DNA of 64,000 nt from Microbacterium paludicola (GTDB lineage: Bacteria > Actinomycetota > Actinomycetes > Actinomycetales > Microbacteriaceae), in the NCBI RefSeq assembly GCF_015235415.1, contig NZ_JADGLL010000009.1:17148-81147 (forward strand), written 5' to 3'. The notes beneath the pieces are model-generated. The model saw nothing but the letters and a program-made list of their open reading frames with translations, was not told the DNA's origin and did not search any database. Shown here piece after piece: positions 34,557 to 44,106 of the stretch. Every line of letters begins with the position of its first letter. The stretch's first letter is position 1. Made by a program: the position numbers and the translations under genes.

Positions 34557-35170
34557 GGACCGAGGACATCTACGGAGCCCCAGTGCGCCTCGCCCCGGAT
34601 GCGGAAGGGACGCTGGAAGGCTCCGACGGACGCTACGAGAAGCGGTTGTCAGATCTCGCAGGCCTCTACCGCGACGATGCGGCATATGCGCGTGCGCTCG
34701 AAGCCGACCAAGGCGAGCCCGTGTACTGGGTCGAGTCGAGCACCCCGTCTCAGGTCGCCGGCGCCCTCACCATCGGAGTCAGTTGCCTGCGCCCGGGGAC
34801 GATAGGCAACGAGTTCGCCATGACGCGAGGCCACATTCATAGGACCGTCGGCGCCGCCGAGTTGTACTACGGCCTGTCCGGTCGCGGTGTGATGCTGATG
34901 GACGCACTCGACGGCGATTCACGCGCCGTCGAGATCACGCCAGGCGTCGCTGTGCACGTGCCGGGCGGTTGGATCCACCGCAGCGTGAACGTCGGCGACG
35001 AGTTGTTCACGACCCTCTTCTGCTACGCCACGGATGCTGGGCAAGACTATGACGTCATCGCCCACGCGGGCGGAATGCGGAGCCTCATCGTGCGCGGAGC
35101 CGGCGGCGCATGGGCACAGGTGCCGAACCCTGACCATCGCGGATACCGTTCCGGGGAGACTGACGAATGA
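34553..35170 (+). CDS. Cupin-type phosphoglucose isomerase-family protein
   Basis: A 205-residue cupin of the archaeal-type glucose-6-phosphate isomerase family. The metal site is complete: His94 and His96 in GHIHR, Glu103 in AELYYGLSGRG, and His142 in GGWIHRS. The spacings (2, 7 and 39) equal those of the Pyrococcus furiosus enzyme's ligands as I remember them (His88, His90, Glu97, His136). Family enzymes interconvert aldose and ketose phosphates with Fe2+ or Mn2+. Sitting after a sugar kinase, it probably isomerises the kinase product or its precursor. ATG at 34553 overlaps the kinase stop; its stop overlaps the next ATG. Confidence 0.85.
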   Translation: MRTEDIYGAPVRLAPDAEGTLEGSDGRYEKRLSDLAGLYRDDAAYARALEADQGEPVYWVESSTPSQVAGALTIGVSCLRPGTIGNEFAMTRGHIHRTVGAAELYYGLSGRGVMLMDALDGDSRAVEITPGVAVHVPGGWIHRSVNVGDELFTTLFCYATDAGQDYDVIAHAGGMRSLIVRGAGGAWAQVPNPDHRGYRSGETDE

Positions 35171-36138
35171 CGGACGTGCTGCCGGTCCTCACTGCCTCCA
35201 GCCTCACCGCGGCCGAGGAACCGACGTTGTACTTCATCGGCGTGACCACCGGACGCTCGTCCATCCAGCGCGTCTTCCCGCAGTGGGCTCGCGCTCTTGG
35301 CCGCCCCGACGTGCGACTGCGTGGCATCGATCTTCCGTTGCATGCCCCGGCCGAGGACTACCGAGCCGTGGTCGAGTTCATCGCGACGGATCCCCTCAGT
35401 CTCGGCGGGCTGGTGACGACTCACAAGATCGACCTCTTCACCGCATGCCGTGACCTCTTCGATGAGATCGACCCGCTCGCGGCACTCATGGGCGAGACGA
35501 GTTGCTTGTCGAAGTCGAACGGCCGCCTGGTCTGCCATGCGAAGGATCCGATCTCGAGCGGGCTCGCGATGGACGCGTTCATCCCTGAACGGCATTGGGC
35601 GGACACCGGTGGGCAGGTGCTCAGTCTTGGCGCGGGAGGCTCGACCATCGCCATCGCCTGGCATCTCTCCCACTCCGATCGCGCCGACCGCCCCGATCGG
35701 ATCGTTGTCACGAACCGCTCCCCTCAGCGTCTCGCGCATCTGGAGCACGTGTACGCGCAGTTCGGCACCGACGTGCCTCTGGAGACCGTGCTCGCGCCCT
35801 CGCCGGTGGACAACGACCGCGTGCTTACGCGCATGCCGTCCGGCTCGCTCGTGGTGAACGCGACGGGACTCGGTAAGGACGCGCCGGGCTCACCGCTCAC
35901 GGATGACGCACGCTTCCCCGCCGACGGCTTCGCGTGGGAGTTGAACTATCGCGGCGAGCTTGTGTTCCTCGATCAGGCGCGCGCCCAAGCGGGCCCCCGC
36001 CGCTTACGCATCGAGGATGGATGGGTGTACTTCCTCCACGGCTGGACGCGGGTGATCGCCGAGGTCCTTCACGAGGATGTCCCCACGGCGGGTCCGGTGT
36101 TCGACGATCTCGCCATGCTCGCCGCTTCGACCCGCTGA
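35167..36138 (+). CDS. Shikimate dehydrogenase-like protein
   Basis: A 323-residue member of the shikimate/quinate dehydrogenase superfamily. Visible: GVTTGRSSIQRVFPQW (where AroE has the Ser-x-Ser substrate pocket), VTTHKIDLF with Lys87 and AKDPISSG with Asp127, matching the catalytic Lys-Asp pair of AroE, then the nucleotide loop LGAGGST (154-160) and NRSPQRL (183-189), an NADP-type signature. The motifs are altered from canonical AroE and the protein is longer (323 vs about 270), so it is unlikely to be the biosynthetic enzyme. In this operon it probably oxidises a sugar-derived or cyclitol substrate. Confidence 0.75.
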   Translation: MTDVLPVLTASSLTAAEEPTLYFIGVTTGRSSIQRVFPQWARALGRPDVRLRGIDLPLHAPAEDYRAVVEFIATDPLSLGGLVTTHKIDLFTACRDLFDEIDPLAALMGETSCLSKSNGRLVCHAKDPISSGLAMDAFIPERHWADTGGQVLSLGAGGSTIAIAWHLSHSDRADRPDRIVVTNRSPQRLAHLEHVYAQFGTDVPLETVLAPSPVDNDRVLTRMPSGSLVVNATGLGKDAPGSPLTDDARFPADGFAWELNYRGELVFLDQARAQAGPRRLRIEDGWVYFLHGWTRVIAEVLHEDVPTAGPVFDDLAMLAASTR

Positions 36139-37062
36139 ATGGAAGCCATGAACGACGCCCTCTCCGCCGGCTCCGCCGCCCCCGCATCGGGTCTGTTCGA
36201 GACCCTCACCGCGACGATGCCGGACCTCCGCGCGTCCGAACGCAAGGTCGCCGACGTGGTCCTGGCGGACCCGGCCGAGGCTGTGGAGTTCAACATGGCG
36301 GGCCTCGCGGACGCCGCGGGTGTGAGCGAGCCGACCGTGATGCGGTTCTGCGCCGCATTGGGATTCGACGGCTTCCGGTCGTTCAAGCTCGCGCTTGCGC
36401 AGTCCGTGGCGGTCGGGCTCCCGCTGACGTACTCCGCGATCAGCCGCAGCGATTCGCTCGACGCCCTGGCAGAGAAGGTCTTCAACCACACGATCTCGAG
36501 CCTCGATCGCGCGCGACGCCACCTCGACACAAAGCGGATCGGCCTCGCGGTCGATCTTCTTGTGAAGGCCGACGATCTGATCTTCGTGGGATTCGGCGCG
36601 AGCGGGATCGTCGCGCAGGACGCCCAGCAGAAGTTCCCTCTGTTCGGCGTGCCGTGCCAGGCACCGTCGGACTTCCATCAGCAGTTCATCGCCGCGTCGA
36701 TGAGCCGCCCGACAACGGTCACCGTGGCGATCTCTCACACCGCGCGCACTCGAGAGGTGGTGCGGGTCGCCGAGGCTGCCCGCGCCGCCGGAGGCCGTGT
36801 TGTCGCGATCACGGGGGACGAGGGGCCACTCTCCTCGCTCGCCCACGTCGAGATCCGCAGCAGCACATTCGAGGACACCGACGTATACACCCCGAGCGTG
36901 AGCCGCCTGGCAGACCTCGTCATCGTTGACATCCTTGCAACAGCGGTTGCGACCCGGCGCTCCGTTGCGGATCTCGAGCGCGTCCAGGAGATGAAGCAGA
37001 GTCTGGCGCGCATGCGCGGCAGCGAGGAGAGCGCCGCCTCGCGACCTGGAGCCGCACCGTGA
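36139..37062 (+). CDS. RpiR/MurR-family transcriptional regulator
   Basis: A 307-residue regulator: N-terminal HTH (about 18-95; ASERKVADVVLADPAEAVEFNMAGLADAAGVSEPTVMRFCAALGFDGFRSFK) and a C-terminal SIS domain (about 125-250; DDLIFVGFGASGIVAQDAQQKFPLFG and VTVAISHTARTREVVRVAEAARAAGG), which binds sugar phosphates. Being encoded inside the operon, it most likely senses a phosphorylated intermediate. Its probable operator is the TGTAG-N5-CTACA palindrome, which is HexR-like, HexR being in this family. ATG 36139 abuts the previous stop; ATG 36148 is an alternative. The stop overlaps the next start (GTGA). Confidence 0.92.
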   Translation: MEAMNDALSAGSAAPASGLFETLTATMPDLRASERKVADVVLADPAEAVEFNMAGLADAAGVSEPTVMRFCAALGFDGFRSFKLALAQSVAVGLPLTYSAISRSDSLDALAEKVFNHTISSLDRARRHLDTKRIGLAVDLLVKADDLIFVGFGASGIVAQDAQQKFPLFGVPCQAPSDFHQQFIAASMSRPTTVTVAISHTARTREVVRVAEAARAAGGRVVAITGDEGPLSSLAHVEIRSSTFEDTDVYTPSVSRLADLVIVDILATAVATRRSVADLERVQEMKQSLARMRGSEESAASRPGAAP

Positions 37063-37994
37063 TCGGACGCGGCCGAATTCTCATCACACCGCGCTCCCTC
37101 ACACGACAAGGTCTCATTGCGGAGGGCCCGCTTGATCTGCTCCGGCAGGCGGGCTACGAGTTGGTCGGATGCACCCCTGGAGAGATCCCAGCCGAAGCGG
37201 AGCTGCGCCGAGTTCTTCCCGGTTGCGTCGGCTGGCTGGCTGGAGTTGAACCCATCACCGCCCGCGTGCTGGATGCGGCAGACGCGCTGCGGGTGATCAG
37301 CCGCAACGGCGCCGGGGTCGATGGAATCGATCACGACGCGGCCGCGGAGCGCGGAGTACGGGTCGTCCGCGCGGCCGGGGCCAACGCACAAGGCGTCGCC
37401 GAACTCGCCATCGGACTCGCGATCGACGGGCTTCGTGGCATCACCTGGTCGGCACGCGCACTCGCGGATGGCCAGTGGCGTCGCCGCGAAGGCCGTGAGC
37501 TCGGCGACGTGACGATCGGCGTCGTCGGTCTCGGTGCGATCGGTCGCCGCGTCGCGACGATGGCCGCGGCACTGGGCGCGGACGTCGTCGCGCACGATCC
37601 GTTCGTCGCCGAGGCGCCTTTCGACCTTGTTCCCCTCGACGACCTCATCGCACGAGCCGATGTCGTCACCCTGCACATTCCACCAAGCCCGCAAGGGCGT
37701 CCGGTGATCGACGGAGCGCGCCTCGCGCGGATGCGACGCGGCGCAGTGCTCATCAACACCTCGCGTTCCGCGCTCGTTGACGATGACGCGGTCCTCGCGG
37801 CCCTCGAGAGTGATCAGCTCGCCGCCTACGCGGTCGACGCCTACGACACGGAGCCCCCGGCACCCAGCCGCCTGCTTGCCCACCCCGCGACCATCGCGAC
37901 CTCCCACCTTGGCGCGTACACGGATGCGAGCGTGCGCCGCGCGGCCGCCGATGCGGTACGCAACCTGATCACGGCCCTGGAGAAAGAAGCATGA
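37059..37994 (+). CDS. D-isomer-specific 2-hydroxyacid dehydrogenase
   Basis: A 311-residue NAD-dependent dehydrogenase, annotated in relatives as phosphoglycerate-dehydrogenase-like. The nucleotide loop GVVGLGAIGRRVA lies about residues 150-162, and the catalytic Arg, Glu and His are in NTSRSALVDD, AVDAYDTEP and TSHLGAYT. No ACT or other regulatory domain follows, so it is not SerA. Such enzymes reduce 2-keto acids or oxidise D-2-hydroxy acids, which fits an aldonate-like intermediate. GTG at 37059 overlaps the RpiR stop; its stop overlaps the next ATG. Confidence 0.9.
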   Translation: MIGRGRILITPRSLTRQGLIAEGPLDLLRQAGYELVGCTPGEIPAEAELRRVLPGCVGWLAGVEPITARVLDAADALRVISRNGAGVDGIDHDAAAERGVRVVRAAGANAQGVAELAIGLAIDGLRGITWSARALADGQWRRREGRELGDVTIGVVGLGAIGRRVATMAAALGADVVAHDPFVAEAPFDLVPLDDLIARADVVTLHIPPSPQGRPVIDGARLARMRRGAVLINTSRSALVDDDAVLAALESDQLAAYAVDAYDTEPPAPSRLLAHPATIATSHLGAYTDASVRRAAADAVRNLITALEKEA

Positions 37995-38908
37995 CGCCGC
38001 CCTTCGAGCCCGAGGTGATGACGGGGCGCGTACGCACAGTCGCCGGTGATGTCGCGGCCGGCGACCTCGGTCGCGTGGACTACCACGAGCATCTCTTCCA
38101 AGTGACGCCCCTGCTTCCCGGCGACGAGCTCGATGACGAGTCGGCCGCAGCGGCCGAGGCAGCCGAGCTGCGTGAGTCCGGCTTCGAAGCGATGATCGAC
38201 GCGACCCCGCTCGGTCTCGGCCGGGACGTTCCCGCGCTGGCACGCGTCGCCGCCGCCACAGGGCTTCGGATCGTGTCGGCTACGGGGGCCCACCGGGAAT
38301 CGCATTACCGCGCTGACCATCCTCTCGTCGCGCTGAACGAGGCGGACCTCGCGCGGCGCTTCACAAAGGACCTCAGGAGCCGGTCGGGAATCGTCAAGGC
38401 GGGGATCGATTACTGGAAGATCACGCGGTTCTCTCGACGGGTGCTCGCCGCCGCGGCGTCGGCGCACGCCGAGGTCTCCGCACCCGTCATGGTGCACCTG
38501 GAGCACGGCAGCGCCGCCCACGAGGTGCTCGACGTCCTGGAAGCCGACGGTGTATCGGCGGACGCCGTTGTCCTGGCCCACATAGACCGGAACCCCGACG
38601 CCGTGCTGCATGCTGAGCTCGCCGCGCGCGGCGCGTTCCTCGGCTACGACGGATTCGCAAGGCATCGCGAACACCCGGATTCGGTGGTGCTCGACTGCCT
38701 GGAGCGGGCGGCGCACCTCGGTGCCGAGAACCGGCTGCTGGTCGGCGGAGACGTCGCGCGGCGCTCGCGATATCGCGCCTATGGCGGCCTCCCGGGCCTG
38801 CGCTATCTCGGGCTGCGCGTCGTGCCTCGTCTCATCGCCATGGTCGGCGAAGATCTCTCCGACCGGGTGCTGCGCCGCAACCCCGCCCGCCTGCTCGCAC
38901 GCTTCTGA
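37991..38908 (+). CDS. Phosphotriesterase-family protein, probable (phospho)lactonase
   Basis: A 305-residue amidohydrolase of the PTE family with the complete binuclear metal set: His32 and His34 (DYHEHL), the carbamylation Lys136 (GIVKAG), His169 (VMVHLEHG), His197 (LAHIDRN) and Asp254 (VGGD). Most family members are lactonases, and several from sugar operons hydrolyse phosphorylated aldonolactones; phosphotriesterase activity is usually incidental. It closes the seven-gene operon, started by ATGA overlap. The next gene converges on it after 15 bases, and a CCCC-TCA-GGGG hairpin spans that junction. Confidence 0.85.
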   Translation: MTPPFEPEVMTGRVRTVAGDVAAGDLGRVDYHEHLFQVTPLLPGDELDDESAAAAEAAELRESGFEAMIDATPLGLGRDVPALARVAAATGLRIVSATGAHRESHYRADHPLVALNEADLARRFTKDLRSRSGIVKAGIDYWKITRFSRRVLAAAASAHAEVSAPVMVHLEHGSAAHEVLDVLEADGVSADAVVLAHIDRNPDAVLHAELAARGAFLGYDGFARHREHPDSVVLDCLERAAHLGAENRLLVGGDVARRSRYRAYGGLPGLRYLGLRVVPRLIAMVGEDLSDRVLRRNPARLLARF

Positions 38909-38923
38909 ACCGGGGGCGACCCC

Positions 38924-39970
38924 TCAGGGGGCGATCACAGCCTTGACGCACGCGCTATCGGCCACCGCGGCGAGCGCATCGGCATACTGCTCGATTCCGA
39001 AACGGTGCGTGACGTACCCGCTCGGATTCACGACGCCGGAGCGCAGGTAGGCGAGCGCACGATCGAACGAGAACTGCTGCGCGAAGGATCCCTTGATCGT
39101 CAACTCGCGACGGAAGACCTCGTAGGAAGCGACCGGCCACCGGGTTGCCTCCGGTGTCATGCCATAGACGAACACCGTGCCGCCTGTGCGGGTGAGCCCG
39201 ATCGTGCTCTCCAGGACAGAGGGTGCGCCAGTGGCGTCGACAACGACGTCGTATCCGCGTGGTGCGTTCGCCCGCAGGTGGGCCAGTGCCGTCTCCGGAT
39301 CCTGACGATCGACTCGCACGGTCCGCGTCGCACCGCTCCGACGCGCAAGCTCGAGTTTCTCGACCGTCGGCGCCGCGACGGTGAGTCGGGCTGCTCCGTT
39401 TCGAGACAGCAATTGTGTCAATAGCAGACCGGTCGGTCCGGCGCCGAACAGCAGCACGTCCGATCCAGGCCGCAGTCCGAGCACATCGAGGCCGTGGACG
39501 ACGCACGCCGTGGGTTCCGCGAAGACGGCGACGTCGACATCGAGGTCGTCCGCGGGGTAGCAACGTCCGATCCTGATGACGACATATTCGGCAAAACCGC
39601 CCTGCGCGTTGACGCCGTGCGCGACGTTGGCGAGGCAGAATGCCGGCCGTTGGCGTAAGCACTCTGCGCATTCACCGCACTGAGCGGTGTTGTCGAGCAC
39701 TACTCGCATTCCCTCGGCGAGTCCCGCCATCGCAACGAGGTCTTCGGAGTCCGCGCCGAACCTGACCACCTCACCGACGATCTCGTGCCCCGGCACCAGC
39801 GGGTAGCTCGGGCCGAACTCGCCGACGTGCAGGTGAAGATCTGTACCGCACACACCGGCGAGCAGCACTCGCAGCAGCACTTCCCCAGGCCCAGGCTCGG
39901 GCACAGGGAGCTCGCGGATCTCGAAATGCTCGGGGCGGTCGTAGACCACGGCCTTCATCGTGGCGGGCAT
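38924..39970 (-). CDS. Zinc-dependent sugar/polyol dehydrogenase
   Basis: A 348-residue medium-chain dehydrogenase of the sorbitol/arabinitol dehydrogenase type. Catalytic zinc: CGTDLH (Cys about 41) and PGHEIVGEV (His and Glu about 62-63). Structural zinc: four cysteines in CGECAECLRQRPAFC. Nucleotide loop LFGAGPTGLLLTQLL. ATG at 39970 follows GGAGGACCC. It is second gene of the isomerase-dehydrogenase unit (21-base gap) and belongs to the same putative regulon as the plus-strand operon. It may oxidise the imported polyol or an aldose. Confidence 0.88.
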   Translation of the reverse strand: MPATMKAVVYDRPEHFEIRELPVPEPGPGEVLLRVLLAGVCGTDLHLHVGEFGPSYPLVPGHEIVGEVVRFGADSEDLVAMAGLAEGMRVVLDNTAQCGECAECLRQRPAFCLANVAHGVNAQGGFAEYVVIRIGRCYPADDLDVDVAVFAEPTACVVHGLDVLGLRPGSDVLLFGAGPTGLLLTQLLSRNGAARLTVAAPTVEKLELARRSGATRTVRVDRQDPETALAHLRANAPRGYDVVVDATGAPSVLESTIGLTRTGGTVFVYGMTPEATRWPVASYEVFRRELTIKGSFAQQFSFDRALAYLRSGVVNPSGYVTHRFGIEQYADALAAVADSACVKAVIAP

Positions 39971-39991
39971 GATCGGGTCCTCCGTGGGATG

Positions 39992-41320
39992 TCAGATGCG
40001 GAAGGTCTCGAGATCCAGAACGCGCGAGACCACGTCGAGTCGTCGCGTGAGATCCCCGACGGCGATGATCGCGTGATGAGATGGCAGGTTCTCGACGAAG
40101 CGATAGCCGTCCTCGACGCGCAGCACGGCACCGTTGAGGCAATCCGAGTTCTCGAATTGCGCATACTCGGAAAGCACGGCGGGAGTGACCGAGAGGCGGT
40201 CCATCGTGCTCGTGATCTTCACGAGGGTCACGTCACCCTCGGGAAAGCGGGCGTCGAGCGCGTGTGCGCGCGGATCGACGATCTCGAGCACCCGGGGCCG
40301 CACCGCCCACTGGCTCGCCCACCGCTGCGGCACGATGCCGAAGAACCCGCAATGGGCAGCAAGGATGTGGTTCTCTGGCTGGGCGGACACGGGCGGGAAA
40401 TGCGGAATCTTCTCGTGCTTAAGCGCGGCTTGACCCATGAGGAACGGGTACAGGTTGGTCATCATGACGGGCGCGTCGAGAGAGGCGTTGACGAGGTACT
40501 TCGTGATCATGGAGGTCAAGTCGGCTTCGCACCCCCAGATCAGGCCTCGCTCCTCGAAGAGCAGGTTCCAGGCGAGACAGGGCGTGGTCGCCGACGTCTC
40601 CGACTCGTTCAGGCAGTTGATCCCGGCTGCGATAACGCCGGGGGTCTCGTCGAGTTCGTCGGAGAGCGCGAGCTTCATGCGGAGGGCCTCTTCTCGGGCA
40701 CGCAGACCGAGCTCGCTGAGCTGCACCCCGTTGGACACGCGTGCGATCTCCTCCGTGACCCGTGACGCGGGTACGGCGGCGGCGCGTGCGGCCAGCTCTC
40801 GAAAGCTGCGTTTCTCGACCACCGTGCCGAACACATCGGCGAGCGCTCCCGCGCAGTCGTCTTCGTACCAGTAGAAGCGCTTGAAGATGTCGGGCTGCTT
40901 GCCTGCGCCGAGGTCGTCGAGGTAGGCAAGCATGCGCGCACCGCGCAACGTCGCCTTGGCGCCGAGCGCACGAAGAATGTCCTCGAACTCCGTGCGCGCG
41001 GTCGGAGCAATTGTGGGCACGCCTCGCCGCGCGAGGAAATCGCGGATCTCCCAGTCCCACATGGAGACGGTGCCGAACTCGCTGGTCACGACGAGGATCG
41101 GAACCCGAATGCGCTGGAAGTAGTCGAGCTGGCGGTACGCGGCGCCGCTCATGTCGGGCACGATCACGGCGTCGGCCTGCACCCCGTCGGCTTCCGGTAG
41201 CCGACAAGGCTCGAGCCAGGCCACCATGTGCCCCGCGATGGCGCGCAACGCCTCGAGTTGAATGTGGAACGACTGCTGCGGTATGTCCTCCAGATACACC
41301 GGAAGCACTGTCGGGATCAC
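39992..41320 (-). CDS. L-fucose/L-arabinose isomerase-fold protein
   Basis: A 442-residue protein of the FucI/AraA-like superfamily (COG2407 type). Seen: VLPVYLEDIPQQSFHIQLEALRA at the start, QADAVIVPDMSGAAYRQLDYFQRIRVPILVVTSEFG, the middle EADLTSMITKYLVN (the acid residue in this position is a metal ligand in the fold) and HILAAHCGFFGIVPQ with a candidate His ligand. Members isomerise aldoses to ketoses, though many divergent ones are uncharacterised. GTG at 41320 follows GGAGAGG. Operators B and C lie 20 and 93 bases upstream, tying it to the RpiR regulon. Confidence 0.8.
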   Translation of the reverse strand: MIPTVLPVYLEDIPQQSFHIQLEALRAIAGHMVAWLEPCRLPEADGVQADAVIVPDMSGAAYRQLDYFQRIRVPILVVTSEFGTVSMWDWEIRDFLARRGVPTIAPTARTEFEDILRALGAKATLRGARMLAYLDDLGAGKQPDIFKRFYWYEDDCAGALADVFGTVVEKRSFRELAARAAAVPASRVTEEIARVSNGVQLSELGLRAREEALRMKLALSDELDETPGVIAAGINCLNESETSATTPCLAWNLLFEERGLIWGCEADLTSMITKYLVNASLDAPVMMTNLYPFLMGQAALKHEKIPHFPPVSAQPENHILAAHCGFFGIVPQRWASQWAVRPRVLEIVDPRAHALDARFPEGDVTLVKITSTMDRLSVTPAVLSEYAQFENSDCLNGAVLRVEDGYRFVENLPSHHAIIAVGDLTRRLDVVSRVLDLETFRI

Positions 41321-41339
41321 GAGAGCCTCTCCATCGAGG

Positions 41340-41354
41340 TGTAGTAGAACTACT
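41340..41354 (-). promoter_or_regulatory. RpiR/HexR-like operator, site B
   Basis: TGTAGTAGAACTACT, 9 of 10 conserved half-site bases, 20 bases upstream of the isomerase-like gene and so across its promoter/leader. Confidence 0.55.
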
Positions 41355-41412
41355 CAGAAGTCACCTTCCCGACCGCGGAGCGAGTCCGGCGGGCGCTGGG
41401 TGCATGCTTTCG

Positions 41413-41427
41413 TGTAAACGTACTACA
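41413..41427 (-). promoter_or_regulatory. RpiR/HexR-like operator, site C
   Basis: TGTAAACGTACTACA, 9 of 10 conserved half-site bases, 93 bases upstream of the isomerase-like gene. With site B it brackets the promoter region, a layout that would allow looping. The gap 41321-41488 holds nothing else recognised. Confidence 0.5.
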
Positions 41428-41488
41428 AAGAGCGACGTCGGCGCCGGACCGACAGGCGATCCGGCGCCTCCGTCGTGCCAGCCGCGGG

Positions 41489-42372
41489 TTACTTCACGGC
41501 ACCCGCGGTCAGTCCGCCGACGATGTACTTCTGCAGGAACAGGAACAGCGCGACCACCGGCAGCGCGGCCATCACCGCGCCGGCCGAGAAGGCGCTCCAG
41601 TCTGCGTAGCGCGGGTTCGAGACCAGCTTCGTCAGACCCACGGCGAGCGTCTGGTTCTCGGTGTCGATCAGCACGACCGACGCCACCACGAACTCGTTCA
41701 CGCTGCCGATGAAGGACAGCAATGCGACAACCGCCAGGATCGGCGCGACGAGGCGCAGGATGATCGTGAAGAACACGCGCACGTGGCTCGCGCCGTCGAT
41801 CTTCGCGGCCTCGTCGATCGACTGCGGCACGGTGTTGAAGAATCCGTACATCAGATAGGTGTTCACGCCGAGGGCGCCGCCGAGGTAGACGAGGATCAGG
41901 CCGATCCTGCTGTTCAGGCCGATGGCCGGGAACCAGTCGCCGATGGCGCTCAGCAGCAGGAAGATCGCCACCACCGCGAGCAACTGCGGGAACATCTGCA
42001 CGACGACGATCGTGATGAGCCCGAAGCGACGGCCGGTGAACCGCATGCGCGAGAACGCGTATGCGGCGAGCGCGCCGAGGAAGACGGTGAGGATCGCGGT
42101 GATGCCCGCGATGATCAGGGTGTTCGCGAACCACGCGAGGAACGGCACCTTCGGGTCGCTGACGATGCGCACGTAGCTGTCGAAGCCGATCGCCGAGAAC
42201 AGCGCGTTCGATCCGGTGAGGGTGCCGCGCGGGTTGAGCGAGCTCGAGATCACGAACACGATCGGCAGCAGCGAGAACGCGGTGACGATGATGCCGACGA
42301 CGTGGCGCCAGCCGAGGTCGGCGAACCAGCGTCCGAAGGAGCGGCGGCGGTCGGTGAGGGCGGTCGCGCTCA

Positions 42373-42373
<1 letters not shown>
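41489..42373 (-). CDS. ABC alpha-glucoside/maltodextrin importer permease (MalG-type)
   Basis: A 294-residue CUT1 permease with about six helices and the EAA loop PQSIDEAAKIDGASHVRVFF (about 195-215). The C-terminal end LQKYIVGGLTAGAVK is diagnostic of MalG. ATG at 42373 overlaps the malF-type stop by one base (TGATG). It is the last gene of the malE-malF-malG-type operon. As with the other importer, no ATPase gene is present. Confidence 0.93.
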
Positions 42374-44007
<1,634 letters not shown>

Positions 44008-44040
44008 GGCTCCCTTGCCCGTGCGAAGTCGTCAGAGTCC

Positions 44041-44080
44041 GCTCGTCGAGCGAGGGCCGCGAGGCCCTCGCTCGACGAGC
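44041..44080 (-). promoter_or_regulatory. 18-bp perfect hairpin between malE-type and malF-type genes
   Basis: GCTCGTCGAGCGAGGGCC (44041-44058) pairs without mismatch with 44063-44080 around the tetraloop GCGA (TCGC on the transcribed strand). In the E. coli mal operon a comparable intergenic structure lets malE be expressed far above malF; the same role, by partial termination or 3'-end protection, is inferred here. Confidence 0.75.
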
Positions 44081-44106
44081 AGGGATGTGGAGGTGTCAGT
44101 CCCGGA

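Noticed and set aside
35167..36138. Biosynthetic shikimate dehydrogenase (aroE).
   Set aside because: Altered substrate motifs, extra length and location in a sugar-catabolic operon argue against it.
37059..37994. Serine-pathway phosphoglycerate dehydrogenase (serA).
   Set aside because: It has no C-terminal ACT or substrate-binding domain and is part of a catabolic operon.
23636..41320. The cluster as a recently transferred genomic island.
   Set aside because: No integrase, transposase, tRNA-flanking repeat or clear codon shift was seen at either end, so transfer remains possible but unsupported.
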